This document shows positions 7,658-15,304 of a stretch of DNA of 39,601 nucleotides, in pieces. The stretch covers positions 1 to 39,601 of the forward strand of contig SICG01000021.1 in the NCBI GenBank assembly GCA_009691525.1, read 5' to 3'. Below the pieces are notes generated by a model. It had not been told where the DNA came from. It worked only from the letters and a program-made list of their open reading frames with translations, and searched no databases. A program made the position numbers and the translations under genes. Every line of letters begins with the position of its first letter. The stretch's first letter is position 1. Origin of the DNA: Candidatus Latescibacterota bacterium. Lineage in GTDB: Bacteria > Latescibacterota > UBA2968 > UBA8231.

Positions 7658-8487
7658 TGAAAGTAGGTACCTTCTCCAAGATCTTTGCCCGGCCCCGCCT
7701 CGAACAGGCCCTCGATGCCCTGAGCGCCGCCGGCCTGGAGAGTGCGCAGTTCAACTTTGAGAGCGCGGGACTGCCGGCCATGCCCGACGAACTCGACCCG
7801 GGACTGTGCCGACATATCCGCCTGCAGTTCGCCAAGCGGAACCTAGAGCTGGCGGCCCTCTCGGGCACCTACAACATGGCCCACCCCGACCCGGCCGAAC
7901 GGCAACTGGGCCTCAGCCGACTGCGGGTGATGGTTGCTGCCTGCAAGGAGCTGGGCACCGGAGTGATCACCCTGTGTACCGGCACCCGCGATCCGGGCTA
8001 CATGTGGCGCACCCATCCCGACAACAACAGCCACGAAGCCTGGGCCGATCTGGTCGGCTCCCTGGAGCGGGCCCTGCCCATCGCCGAGGCACACCAGGTG
8101 ATCCTGGCCTTCGAACCCGAGATCTCCAATATCGTCGACTCGCCGACCAAGGCGAGGCGGCTGATCGACGAGCTGGGTTCACCCTGGCTGAAGGTGTGCA
8201 TCGACGGGGCCAACCTCTTTCCCACCGACACCCTGGAGCGGATGAAGGAGATCCTGCACCACGCCTTCGACCTGCTGGGCGGGGATATCGCCCTGGCCCA
8301 CGCCAAGGATCTGATCGCCGACGGCGAAGCCGGCAACAAACCCGCCGGCACCGGCTTGCTCGACTATGGACTCTATCTAGATCTGTTACAAAAAACCGGA
8401 TTCACCGGCTCGCTGATCCTGCACAGCCTCAAGGAAGAAGAAATACCTTTTTCCCTGGGGTTTGTGCGGGGCAAGATGAAAAACTGA
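7657..8487 (+). CDS. Sugar phosphate isomerase/epimerase-type TIM barrel (AP-endonuclease 2 fold)
   Basis: The 276-residue product matches the xylose-isomerase-like TIM-barrel family (IolE, IolI, hydroxypyruvate isomerase, 3-keto-sugar epimerases). Typical metal-site strands are visible: LAFEPEI (Glu, about residue 150), VCIDGANL (Asp, about 185), ALAHAKD (His, about 212) and a Glu near the C-terminus. The start at 7657 is set by GGGAGG 6 bases upstream and overlaps the previous stop. In isoapionate catabolism a member of this fold acts as a decarboxylase (OiaC), so decarboxylation is an alternative to isomerisation. Substrate is unknown. Confidence 0.85.
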   Translation: MKVGTFSKIFARPRLEQALDALSAAGLESAQFNFESAGLPAMPDELDPGLCRHIRLQFAKRNLELAALSGTYNMAHPDPAERQLGLSRLRVMVAACKELGTGVITLCTGTRDPGYMWRTHPDNNSHEAWADLVGSLERALPIAEAHQVILAFEPEISNIVDSPTKARRLIDELGSPWLKVCIDGANLFPTDTLERMKEILHHAFDLLGGDIALAHAKDLIADGEAGNKPAGTGLLDYGLYLDLLQKTGFTGSLILHSLKEEEIPFSLGFVRGKMKN

Positions 8488-8506
8488 GAGGAGGAGGAAT
8501 CGCGCC

Positions 8507-9802
8507 ATGCAGACCGCAACCGGCCTCATCCGCATCTTCAACGGCCAGCTCATCGACGGCACCGGTGCCGCCCCACTGCCCAATGCAGTCGTTCTGGCGA
8601 AGGACGGCTACATCACCTATGCTGGCCCGGCCCAGGGCACCCCACAGACCGACCCGGCAGCCAGGCAGATCGATGCCCAGGGCGGCACCATCCTGCCCGG
8701 CCTGGTGGAGGCGCACTACCACCCCACCTACTTCAATGTGGCCGCCCTCGAAGACCTCGACATCAAGTACCCCGTCGAATACGTCAGTCTGCTGGCCGCA
8801 GCCAACGCCCGCCTGGCCCTGGAGTGCGGGTACACTTCTGCCCGCAGCGGCGGCAGCCTCTTCAATATCGATGTCTGGCTCAAGAAGGCTATCGAGGCCG
8901 GGGTCACCCCCGGGCCGCGCCTGGCCTCCAGTGGCCGCGAGATCTGCGGGGTGGGTGGGCTGATGGACTGGAACCCGGATTTCCGCAAGATCGGCATGGA
9001 GGGCCTAGTGCTCTTGATCAACGGGGCCGACGAGGGCCGTGCCGCGGTGCGCGCCCTGGTCAAGGACGGGGTGGAGTGGGTCAAGACCTACCCCACGGGA
9101 GATGCCGCCGCCCCCGACACCAACGACCACCACACCCTGTGTATGACCTTTGAAGAGATGCACGCCGTGGTGCAGACGGCGCACAACCACCGCCTCAAGG
9201 TGACCGGCCACTGCCGCGCCACCCAAGGAATCAAGAACGCCCTGCGCGCTGGGTACGACACCATCGAACACGGCACCTTTATGGATGAGGAGAGCCTCGA
9301 GCTGTTACTCAAGCGCAATACCCCGGTGATCCCCGCTTTGCAGTTCGAGTACGCCAGCGTGCAGAAGGGGCCGGGGATCGGCATGCCCCAGGCCGTCATC
9401 GACGGCCACCAGGAGACCCTCGAAGGTGGGGCCGAGAGCGCCCGGCGTATCCTCAAGGCCGGCGGCCGCCTTGGCATGGGCGGCGACTACGGCTTTGCCT
9501 GGAATCCACACGGCGACTACGCCAAGGAGTTGACCTTTTTCGTCGAATACGTGGGCCTCAGCCCGCTGGAGGTCATCAAATGCGCCACCCAGACCGGGGC
9601 GGAGATTATGGGGCGGGGCGAGGAATTCGGCACCGTGGAGAAGGGCAAACTGGCCGACCTGCTGGTGATGGATGCAGACCTCAACCAAGAGATCAGCGCC
9701 CTGGAGGACCGCAGCCGCTTCATCGCTGTCATTCAGGGCGGCTTTGTGCGGGCCGGCCGCCTGGCCACCGCGCACGTGACCGACGCCTCGCTGGTCCGGT
9801 GA
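8507..9802 (+). CDS. Imidazolonepropionase-like metal-dependent amidohydrolase
   Basis: The 431-residue product is an amidohydrolase-superfamily enzyme of the HutI/COG1228 type. An N-terminal beta-sandwich half (IFNGQLIDGTG) leads to the first metal motif EAHYHPT (H70, H72). Further ligands appear as VTGHCRATQ (His, about 235), TIEHGTF (His, about 257) and MGGDYG (Asp, about 330). The C-terminal half of the sandwich ends with GTVEKGKLADLLVMD, as in the family. A strong GGAGGAGG site lies about 10 bases before the ATG. Within this cluster it may hydrolyse a lactone or lactam of a sugar acid. That role is inferred from context only. Confidence 0.87.
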   Translation: MQTATGLIRIFNGQLIDGTGAAPLPNAVVLAKDGYITYAGPAQGTPQTDPAARQIDAQGGTILPGLVEAHYHPTYFNVAALEDLDIKYPVEYVSLLAAANARLALECGYTSARSGGSLFNIDVWLKKAIEAGVTPGPRLASSGREICGVGGLMDWNPDFRKIGMEGLVLLINGADEGRAAVRALVKDGVEWVKTYPTGDAAAPDTNDHHTLCMTFEEMHAVVQTAHNHRLKVTGHCRATQGIKNALRAGYDTIEHGTFMDEESLELLLKRNTPVIPALQFEYASVQKGPGIGMPQAVIDGHQETLEGGAESARRILKAGGRLGMGGDYGFAWNPHGDYAKELTFFVEYVGLSPLEVIKCATQTGAEIMGRGEEFGTVEKGKLADLLVMDADLNQEISALEDRSRFIAVIQGGFVRAGRLATAHVTDASLVR

Positions 9803-9849
9803 GGCTAAACACCGTCAAGACCCAATCCCGATTGACGAAAGGACCCACC

Positions 9850-10503
9850 ATGCTCAAGTGCTCCACCTCCCTGTGGTCTGCCGACCTGGGCAACCTGGCC
9901 GCCGAGATCCACCGCATCGATCCCTTCTCCGAGCGTTTCCACCTCGACGTGGCCGACGGCCATTACACCCCCAACCTGCTCTTCTTTCCGGATCTGGTGA
10001 AGGCGCTGCGTCCCCAGACTCAGAAACCCTTCGAGGTCCACCTGATGACCACCGACCCCCTGGCCTGGATCGATCCCTTCGCCGAGGCCGGTGCCGACGT
10101 GTTCATCTTCTGCTTCGACGCAGTCCCCGATCCGGACGCGGTGTTCAAGGCCATCAAGGCCAGCGGCAAAGAAGCCGGCGTCTCCCTGTTGATCACCGAG
10201 GACCTCGACCTTTTGGAGCCGCACTGGCAAAACCTGGATGTGCTGACCGTGGTCGGCACCGCCATGGGCATCAAGGGCGCCTCCATGGACGGGGGCGTAC
10301 CCGACAAGATCCGCCGGGCCCGCCACCTTATCGACCAGCGCGGCCTCGCCACCCTGATCCAGGCCGACGGGGGCATCCGCCGCGAGACCGTGCCCCTCTT
10401 GGCCGCGGCCGGGGCCGACTACATCGTGCCTGGCTCGCTGATGTTCAAGGAAGACCCGGTGGCCATGAGGCAATGGCTGGCCACCCTGAGGAGGGAAACA
10501 TGA
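9850..10503 (+). CDS. Ribulose-phosphate 3-epimerase-family protein (Rpe/AlsE-like)
   Basis: The 217-residue product keeps the Rpe catalytic and metal residues: FHLDVADGHYTPN (H31, D33), VHLM (H64) and ADGGI (D173). SADLGNL near the N-terminus matches the usual LSADF..L. Rpe-family enzymes epimerise C3 of ketopentose or ketohexose phosphates through an enediolate. Differences from housekeeping Rpe include Gln in place of Glu before DGG and FCFD in place of the usual FH.E. These changes suggest a specialised substrate, as in allulose-6-phosphate epimerase. AAAGGA lies 6 bases before the ATG. The stop overlaps the aldolase start by 4 bases. Confidence 0.87.
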   Translation: MLKCSTSLWSADLGNLAAEIHRIDPFSERFHLDVADGHYTPNLLFFPDLVKALRPQTQKPFEVHLMTTDPLAWIDPFAEAGADVFIFCFDAVPDPDAVFKAIKASGKEAGVSLLITEDLDLLEPHWQNLDVLTVVGTAMGIKGASMDGGVPDKIRRARHLIDQRGLATLIQADGGIRRETVPLLAAAGADYIVPGSLMFKEDPVAMRQWLATLRRET

Positions 10504-11315
10504 GCCTGGGCAAGGAACTGCGCCTGGGCCGCCTTTTCGCCCACCCCTCGGGCCGGCTCTGCTCGGTGGCCGCCGACCATTTCGCCGGGTATCAGGATGG
10601 CCTGCCCGCAGGCCTGCGCGATCTGCCGCGCACCATCGCCGCCCTCGTCGAAGGCCGGCCAGACGCCCTCACCCTGCACAAGGGCGCGGCCATCCACTGC
10701 GGCGGCCTGCTGGCCGGCAAGGTGCCTCTCATCGTGCAGAGCATCGCAGGCCGACCCGACGACAGCGCCGACGAACACCTGGCCCTGCCCCAGGACGCCC
10801 TGCGCCTGGGGGCCGACGCCTTTGCCATCGCCGCCTTTGTGCGCGGGTCCACCGAAGCGGCCCACCTGCGGCGGGTGGCCGACCTGGTGCGCCAGGCTGA
10901 GGAATGGGCGATGCCAGTGATCCTGCACATCTATCCCCGCCGCTTTTTGCCCGACGGCAAGGTGGAGATCGTGCACACCCCCGAGGACATCGCCTGGACC
11001 CTGCGCTGCGGGATAGAACTGGGCGTGGATGTGATCAAGACCCCCTACACTGGCGACCCGCAGAGCTTCGGCCAACTGGTCGAGGAGTGCCCGGCCCCGG
11101 TGGTGGCTGCCGGCGGACCCAAGGCCGCCACCCTGCGCCAGGCCTTGGAGCTGGCCGCCGGGGTAGTAGAGAGCGGGGCAGCCGGCCTGACCGTGGGCCG
11201 CAATGTCTGGGGTTTCGCCGATATCGCCGCCGCGGTGCGCGCCTTCAAGGCAGTGATCCATGACGGGAAAAGCGCGGTGGATGCACTGAAGCAGGAAGGA
11301 TTGGCGGACGAATGA
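10500..11315 (+). CDS. Class I aldolase, DhnA/LsrF (DeoC-like) family
   Basis: The 271-residue product matches class I fructose-bisphosphate aldolase/LsrF-type barrels. The Schiff-base lysine is visible as K180 in GVDVIKTPYTGD, and an Asp-His near the N-terminus (VAADHFAG, residues 23-30) corresponds to the DHG motif. The phosphate-binding end of the barrel appears as AAGGPK (about 203-208) and GLTVGRNVW (about 229-237). Such enzymes cleave phosphorylated keto sugars or, in LsrF, transfer acetyl groups to CoA. Being between an Rpe-like epimerase and a sugar kinase, it most likely carries out the final C-C cleavage of the pathway. It is overlapped by 4 bases at both ends. Confidence 0.85.
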   Translation: MSLGKELRLGRLFAHPSGRLCSVAADHFAGYQDGLPAGLRDLPRTIAALVEGRPDALTLHKGAAIHCGGLLAGKVPLIVQSIAGRPDDSADEHLALPQDALRLGADAFAIAAFVRGSTEAAHLRRVADLVRQAEEWAMPVILHIYPRRFLPDGKVEIVHTPEDIAWTLRCGIELGVDVIKTPYTGDPQSFGQLVEECPAPVVAAGGPKAATLRQALELAAGVVESGAAGLTVGRNVWGFADIAAAVRAFKAVIHDGKSAVDALKQEGLADE

Positions 11316-12223
11316 AGATCGAGGTGCTGGGCCTGGGCGCGGTGGCGGTGGACGAAATCCTGCACGTGGACCACTACCCCGCAGCCGATGCCAAGGCCCA
11401 GGTGCGGCGGCGGGAGCGGCGCTGCGGCGGGCTAGCGGCCACGGCCCTGGTGGCCGCCGCGCGCCTCGGTTGCCGCTGCGCCTATGCCGGGGTGCTGGGC
11501 ACGGACGACACCTCTACCTTTGCGGCCCGCTGCCTGGAGCAGGAGGGCATCGACCTGAGCCAGGCCCCGCGCCGGGCCGAAGCCCAGATCATCCGCTCGG
11601 CCATCGTCGCTGACCTGGGGGCCGGTACCCGCAATATCTTCTTCGACCTCAACAGCGTGGTGGGCGCTGGGGACAACTGGCCTCCCGAGGAATTGATCCG
11701 CGACACGAGGGTGCTGCTGGTGGATTTCATCGGCATGGCCGGCATGATCCGCGCCGCCCGGATCGCGCGGGCCGCCGGCGTACCAGTGGTGGCCGATCTA
11801 GAGGACGACAGCGCGCCCGGTTTCGCCGAGTTGCTGGGCCTGGTAGACCACCTGGTGCTCTCGCACGAATTCGCCTTGCGCTACACCGACGAAAGCGAGC
11901 CCGCCCGCGCCGCACAAAAACTCTGGCAACCCGACCGCGCCCTGGTCGCCATCACCTGCGGGGCCGCCGGTTGTTGGGTCGTCACCGGCGGTCAGCCCGT
12001 CCACCATCCGGCCTTTGCCGTGGAAACCGTGGACACCACCGGCTGCGGCGATGTCTTCCACGGTGCCTACGCCGCCGGCCTGGCCCAGGGCCTGGGGTTG
12101 AACGCCTGCCTGCGCCTGGCCTCGGCCACCGCTGCCCTCAAGGCCAGCCGCCGGGGCGGCCAGGAGACCATCCCCAAGCGCGCCGAAGTGGAGCGCTTCA
12201 TCAAAGAGAGGAGCGCAGCGTGA
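11312..12223 (+). CDS. PfkB-family carbohydrate kinase
   Basis: The 303-residue product is a ribokinase/PfkB-fold kinase. The N-terminal motif region is GLGAVAVDEI and the di-glycine sugar lid follows (RCGGLAATAL, residues 38-46). The ATP/anion-hole signature DTTGCGDVFHGAYAAG carries the catalytic base D247. Cys replaces the usual Ala in GAGD, which is seen elsewhere in the family. It probably phosphorylates the keto-sugar intermediate that the aldolase upstream then cleaves. Specificity cannot be read from sequence. ATGA overlap with the aldolase stop places it firmly in the operon. Confidence 0.9.
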   Translation: MKIEVLGLGAVAVDEILHVDHYPAADAKAQVRRRERRCGGLAATALVAAARLGCRCAYAGVLGTDDTSTFAARCLEQEGIDLSQAPRRAEAQIIRSAIVADLGAGTRNIFFDLNSVVGAGDNWPPEELIRDTRVLLVDFIGMAGMIRAARIARAAGVPVVADLEDDSAPGFAELLGLVDHLVLSHEFALRYTDESEPARAAQKLWQPDRALVAITCGAAGCWVVTGGQPVHHPAFAVETVDTTGCGDVFHGAYAAGLAQGLGLNACLRLASATAALKASRRGGQETIPKRAEVERFIKERSAA

Positions 12224-13218
12224 GCAAGCTCAGGGTGGCCGTGATCGGCACCGGCAACGTGGCCCAGAAGAACTACCTGCCTTTCCTGGCCCGGGATGCA
12301 GAAATCTCCCTGGGCTATTACAACCGCACTGCCGACAAAGCCCGTGCCTGCGCTGACCAGTTCGGGGGCCTGGCCTTCGACTCGGTGGCCGAACTCATGG
12401 ACTGGGCCCCGGACACCGCGCTGGTGCTGACCCGCGAGACTCAGCGTCTGGAAGCGGCCCTCGCCCTGCTCGAACACCCTCCCCGCCGCCTCTTCTTCGA
12501 GAAACCCCTGGTGGCCCGCCACGGCCAGGAACAGGTGGACGAGCAGGATTTCGCCGCCGGCCGGGATATTCTCCGTCAGGCGGCAGCCAAGGGCTGCGAA
12601 ACCGCAATGATCTTCAACTACCGCTTCTTCGATCACTCCCAGCTCGCCAAGCGGGTGGCCGCCGAACGCAACTTCGGCCAGGTCCGCGAAATCACCGGCC
12701 TGGTGCATTACGCCTGCTGGAGCCACTGCATCGATCTGATCCATTTCTTCGCCGGCCCCATCGCCCAGATCAGCGCCCTGCGCAGTGAAACGACGCGCAC
12801 CGGCGCGCGTATGCAGGTCGAGGACGTGGCCGCTGCCTTCCGCACTGCCGGCGACGCCACCGGCACCCTGATCGGCACCGCAGCCCTGGCCTGGGAATTC
12901 CCCCTCTTTGAACTAACTCTCAACTTTGAACGCGGCCGCATCCGCCTGCAGGACCTGGACGGAGATCTAGAAATCATGGATGCCCGCGGCGGCGAGGTGG
13001 AGCGCTACGGCATCGCCCGTCACCGCTCCCGCTGGGACCAGTACAACAGCTCCTTCGAGAAATCCCTGGCCGCCTACCTCGCCTCCATCCGCCAAAACCA
13101 GCCACCTCCGGTGCCGGGGCGCTTCGGCCTGCTCGAATTGCAGGTGGAGGCCGGCCTGAAACGCTCCATCGCCCAGCAGCGGCCCGTGGTGCTCGACACC
13201 GAATTCCCCCTGGACTGA
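12220..13218 (+). CDS. Second Gfo/Idh/MocA-family oxidoreductase
   Basis: The 332-residue product starts at a GTG within the GTGA overlap with the kinase stop, with GAGAGGA about 8 bases upstream. The Rossmann motif is VAVIGTGNVAQKNY. FFEKPLVARH near residue 90 carries the catalytic Lys of the EKP motif. The usual G.H..D helix is represented by WSHCIDLIHFF (about 165-175). It is only distantly similar to the other Gfo/Idh protein in this cluster, so it probably handles a different ring position or substrate. The frame is open further upstream, but that stretch is the kinase gene. Confidence 0.86.
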   Translation: MSKLRVAVIGTGNVAQKNYLPFLARDAEISLGYYNRTADKARACADQFGGLAFDSVAELMDWAPDTALVLTRETQRLEAALALLEHPPRRLFFEKPLVARHGQEQVDEQDFAAGRDILRQAAAKGCETAMIFNYRFFDHSQLAKRVAAERNFGQVREITGLVHYACWSHCIDLIHFFAGPIAQISALRSETTRTGARMQVEDVAAAFRTAGDATGTLIGTAALAWEFPLFELTLNFERGRIRLQDLDGDLEIMDARGGEVERYGIARHRSRWDQYNSSFEKSLAAYLASIRQNQPPPVPGRFGLLELQVEAGLKRSIAQQRPVVLDTEFPLD

Positions 13219-13222
13219 AGCC

Positions 13223-14215
13223 ATGCAGATCGTGCGTTTGACCGGCGGCAGCGGGGTGGCCATCGACACCCTTCCCGTGCCCGAACCCCAGGCCGGACAG
13301 GTGCTGATCCGCACCGCAGTCTCGGCCCTGTGCGGCAGCGAACTGTCCACCTACCGCGGCCAGGGCAGTACCCAGGGCAACCCCGGCCACGAGGCAGCGG
13401 GCGTGGTGGAAAAACTGGGCCCCGACGTCGCCAGCCTGCAGCCAGGGCAGCGGGTGGGCGTCAGCGCCATCAGCGGCTGCGGCACCTGCCTGCCCTGCCA
13501 GCAGGGCCAGTACACCTGGTGCGCGCAGAAGGCCTTCTTCGGCAGCATGCACGCCGAGTACTTCGTCATCCCGGCCCTGGCCTGCCACCCGCTGCCCGAC
13601 AACCTCTCCTGGGAGGTGGGCGCGCTGATCAGCGGCGACGGCTTCGGGGTGCCGTACCACACCTCGACCAAACTGACCGATCCCGCCATCGCCCGAGTGG
13701 CGGTCTTCGGCGCCGGCCCCATCGGCCAGGGCCAGGTGCTCCTCCAGACCCACCTTGGCCGCCAGGTGATCGCCGTTGACCTCTCAGCCAGGCGACGGGA
13801 GTATGCCCTGGCTTGGGGCGCCGTCCTGGTCCTCGACCCCGTCCAGATCGAGCCGGTAGCGGCCATCCGGGAATTCACCGATGGCGGGGCCGAGGCCTGC
13901 ATCGAGGCGGCCGGCAAACCCGCCACCGCCAAGCAATGCTTCCAGGCCGTGCGCACCGCCGGCATCGTGGTCTTCAACGGCGAGCAACCGGCCGTCGAAC
14001 TCTCCCCCAGCGAGGATTTCATCCGCCGCGACGTCTGGGCCGTGGGCTCGTGGTACTACCACTTCTCCGAGTTCCCGCGTATGCTCGCCCTCCACCGCGC
14101 CGGCGCGCCGGTGGCCAAACTGATCACCCATCACTTCCCCCTGTCGGAAGCCAGCGAAGCGTACCGGGCCATGGCCGCCGGCGAGACCGGCAAGGTTTTG
14201 TTGCACTACTCCTGA
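13223..14215 (+). CDS. Zinc-dependent alcohol dehydrogenase (MDR family)
   Basis: The 330-residue product has catalytic-zinc residues C37 (ALCGSE) and H56-E57 (PGHEAAG), and a complete structural-zinc lobe with C86, C89, C92 and C100. The Rossmann motif is VFGAGPIGQGQ near residue 162. This is the sorbitol/threonine/galactitol-type dehydrogenase branch, which oxidises secondary alcohols of polyols and sugars with NAD(P). It begins 4 bases after the preceding stop with only a weak ribosome site, suggesting coupling. A substrate in the same sugar pathway is inferred. Confidence 0.9.
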   Translation: MQIVRLTGGSGVAIDTLPVPEPQAGQVLIRTAVSALCGSELSTYRGQGSTQGNPGHEAAGVVEKLGPDVASLQPGQRVGVSAISGCGTCLPCQQGQYTWCAQKAFFGSMHAEYFVIPALACHPLPDNLSWEVGALISGDGFGVPYHTSTKLTDPAIARVAVFGAGPIGQGQVLLQTHLGRQVIAVDLSARRREYALAWGAVLVLDPVQIEPVAAIREFTDGGAEACIEAAGKPATAKQCFQAVRTAGIVVFNGEQPAVELSPSEDFIRRDVWAVGSWYYHFSEFPRMLALHRAGAPVAKLITHHFPLSEASEAYRAMAAGETGKVLLHYS

Positions 14216-14251
14216 ACAACAACCATCCACGCCGCAGAGGAGACACCGGGC

Positions 14252-15304
14252 ATGGCCCATATCGTCAAAGCCGAATACCTCGAGGACCTCAGCACCGCCA
14301 TCTTCCAACACCACGGCACCCCCGCTGACGACGCCCGCACCGTGGCCCGCCTGCTGGTGGAGGCCGACCTGATGGGCTTGCACTCCCACGGCATCCTGCG
14401 GGTGCCCCAGTACGTGGGCGATATCCGCCAGGGTACCATCGTGCCCGGCACCGAGCTGCGCGTCACCGAGCAGACCCCCACCGCAGCCATGGTGGACGCC
14501 CAATGGAACTTTGGCCAGGTGGCGGCCACCCGTGCCGCCGAACTAGCCATCGAGCGGGCCCGGACCCTGGGGGTAGGCTGCGCCAGCCTGCGCCGCTGCC
14601 GGCACGTGGGCCGGGTGGGCGCGTACGCCGAGCAGGCCGCAGCCCAAGGGTGTGTGGCCCTGGCCGCCTGCAGCACCGCCGGCGAGGGTCACTGGGTGGC
14701 CCCCTTCGGCGGGAGGGAGGGCCGGCTGGGCACCAACCCCCTGGCCTTTGCCGCCCCTACCGGCGGTATACCCATCTCCATGGACTTCGCCACCTCGGCC
14801 CTGCCCGAAGGCCGGGTGCGCTTCTACCGCGACACCAACCAGCCTTTGCCCCCCGACTCCCTGGTCGACAAGGAAGGTAAGCCCACCCTCGATCCCAACG
14901 ACCTCTATGCTCCGCAGCGAAAAGCGTTGGGGGCCATCCTGCCTTTTGGCGGACCCCAAGGGTACAAAGGCTTCGGCCTGGGGCTGATGGCCCAGATCCT
15001 CAGCAGCCTGCTGGGAGTGCCGGCCTGGATGGAGGAGGGGCTGGAGGCCAACGGCAACAACGTGTGGATCCTGGCCATCGACGTGCAGCGCTTTATGACT
15101 GCCGAGCGTTTCCGCACCGAGTTGGGCGGGCTGATCGACTATATCCGCTCCTCGGCGCCGGCACAGGGCAGCAAGGGTGTGCTGATGCCAGGCCAGCGCG
15201 AGTTCGAGCTGCTGGCCCAGCGCCAGCGCGAAGGCATCCCCCTCGAAGACGGCGTGTGGTCGCAGGTGAAGCAGACCGCCGAGGAGGCGGGGGTCAAGGT
15301 CTGA
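14252..15304 (+). CDS. Ldh-family dehydrogenase, paralogue of the gene at 100-1143
   Basis: The 350-residue product belongs to the Ldh_2 family. The signature LHSHGILRVPQYV (about residues 44-56) is closer to the consensus than in the first paralogue. RHVGRVGAYAEQAA, GTNPLAFAAP and GYKGFGLGLMAQIL follow in the family order. AGAGGAG lies 9 bases before the ATG. It is the last gene of the plus-strand block. Its stop TGA and the stop of the convergent gene share the six-base palindrome TGATCA, leaving no room for a terminator between them. Function: 2-hydroxy acid oxidation or 2-oxo acid reduction, substrate unknown. Confidence 0.9.
   Translation: MAHIVKAEYLEDLSTAIFQHHGTPADDARTVARLLVEADLMGLHSHGILRVPQYVGDIRQGTIVPGTELRVTEQTPTAAMVDAQWNFGQVAATRAAELAIERARTLGVGCASLRRCRHVGRVGAYAEQAAAQGCVALAACSTAGEGHWVAPFGGREGRLGTNPLAFAAPTGGIPISMDFATSALPEGRVRFYRDTNQPLPPDSLVDKEGKPTLDPNDLYAPQRKALGAILPFGGPQGYKGFGLGLMAQILSSLLGVPAWMEEGLEANGNNVWILAIDVQRFMTAERFRTELGGLIDYIRSSAPAQGSKGVLMPGQREFELLAQRQREGIPLEDGVWSQVKQTAEEAGVKV

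Noticed and set aside
3820-15304. Direct assignment to the known D-apiose/isoapionate pathways
   Set aside because: There is an RLP and an OiaC-like fold, but the kinase is PfkB and not the DUF1537 type, and lactonase and apionate oxidoisomerase partners are not recognisable.
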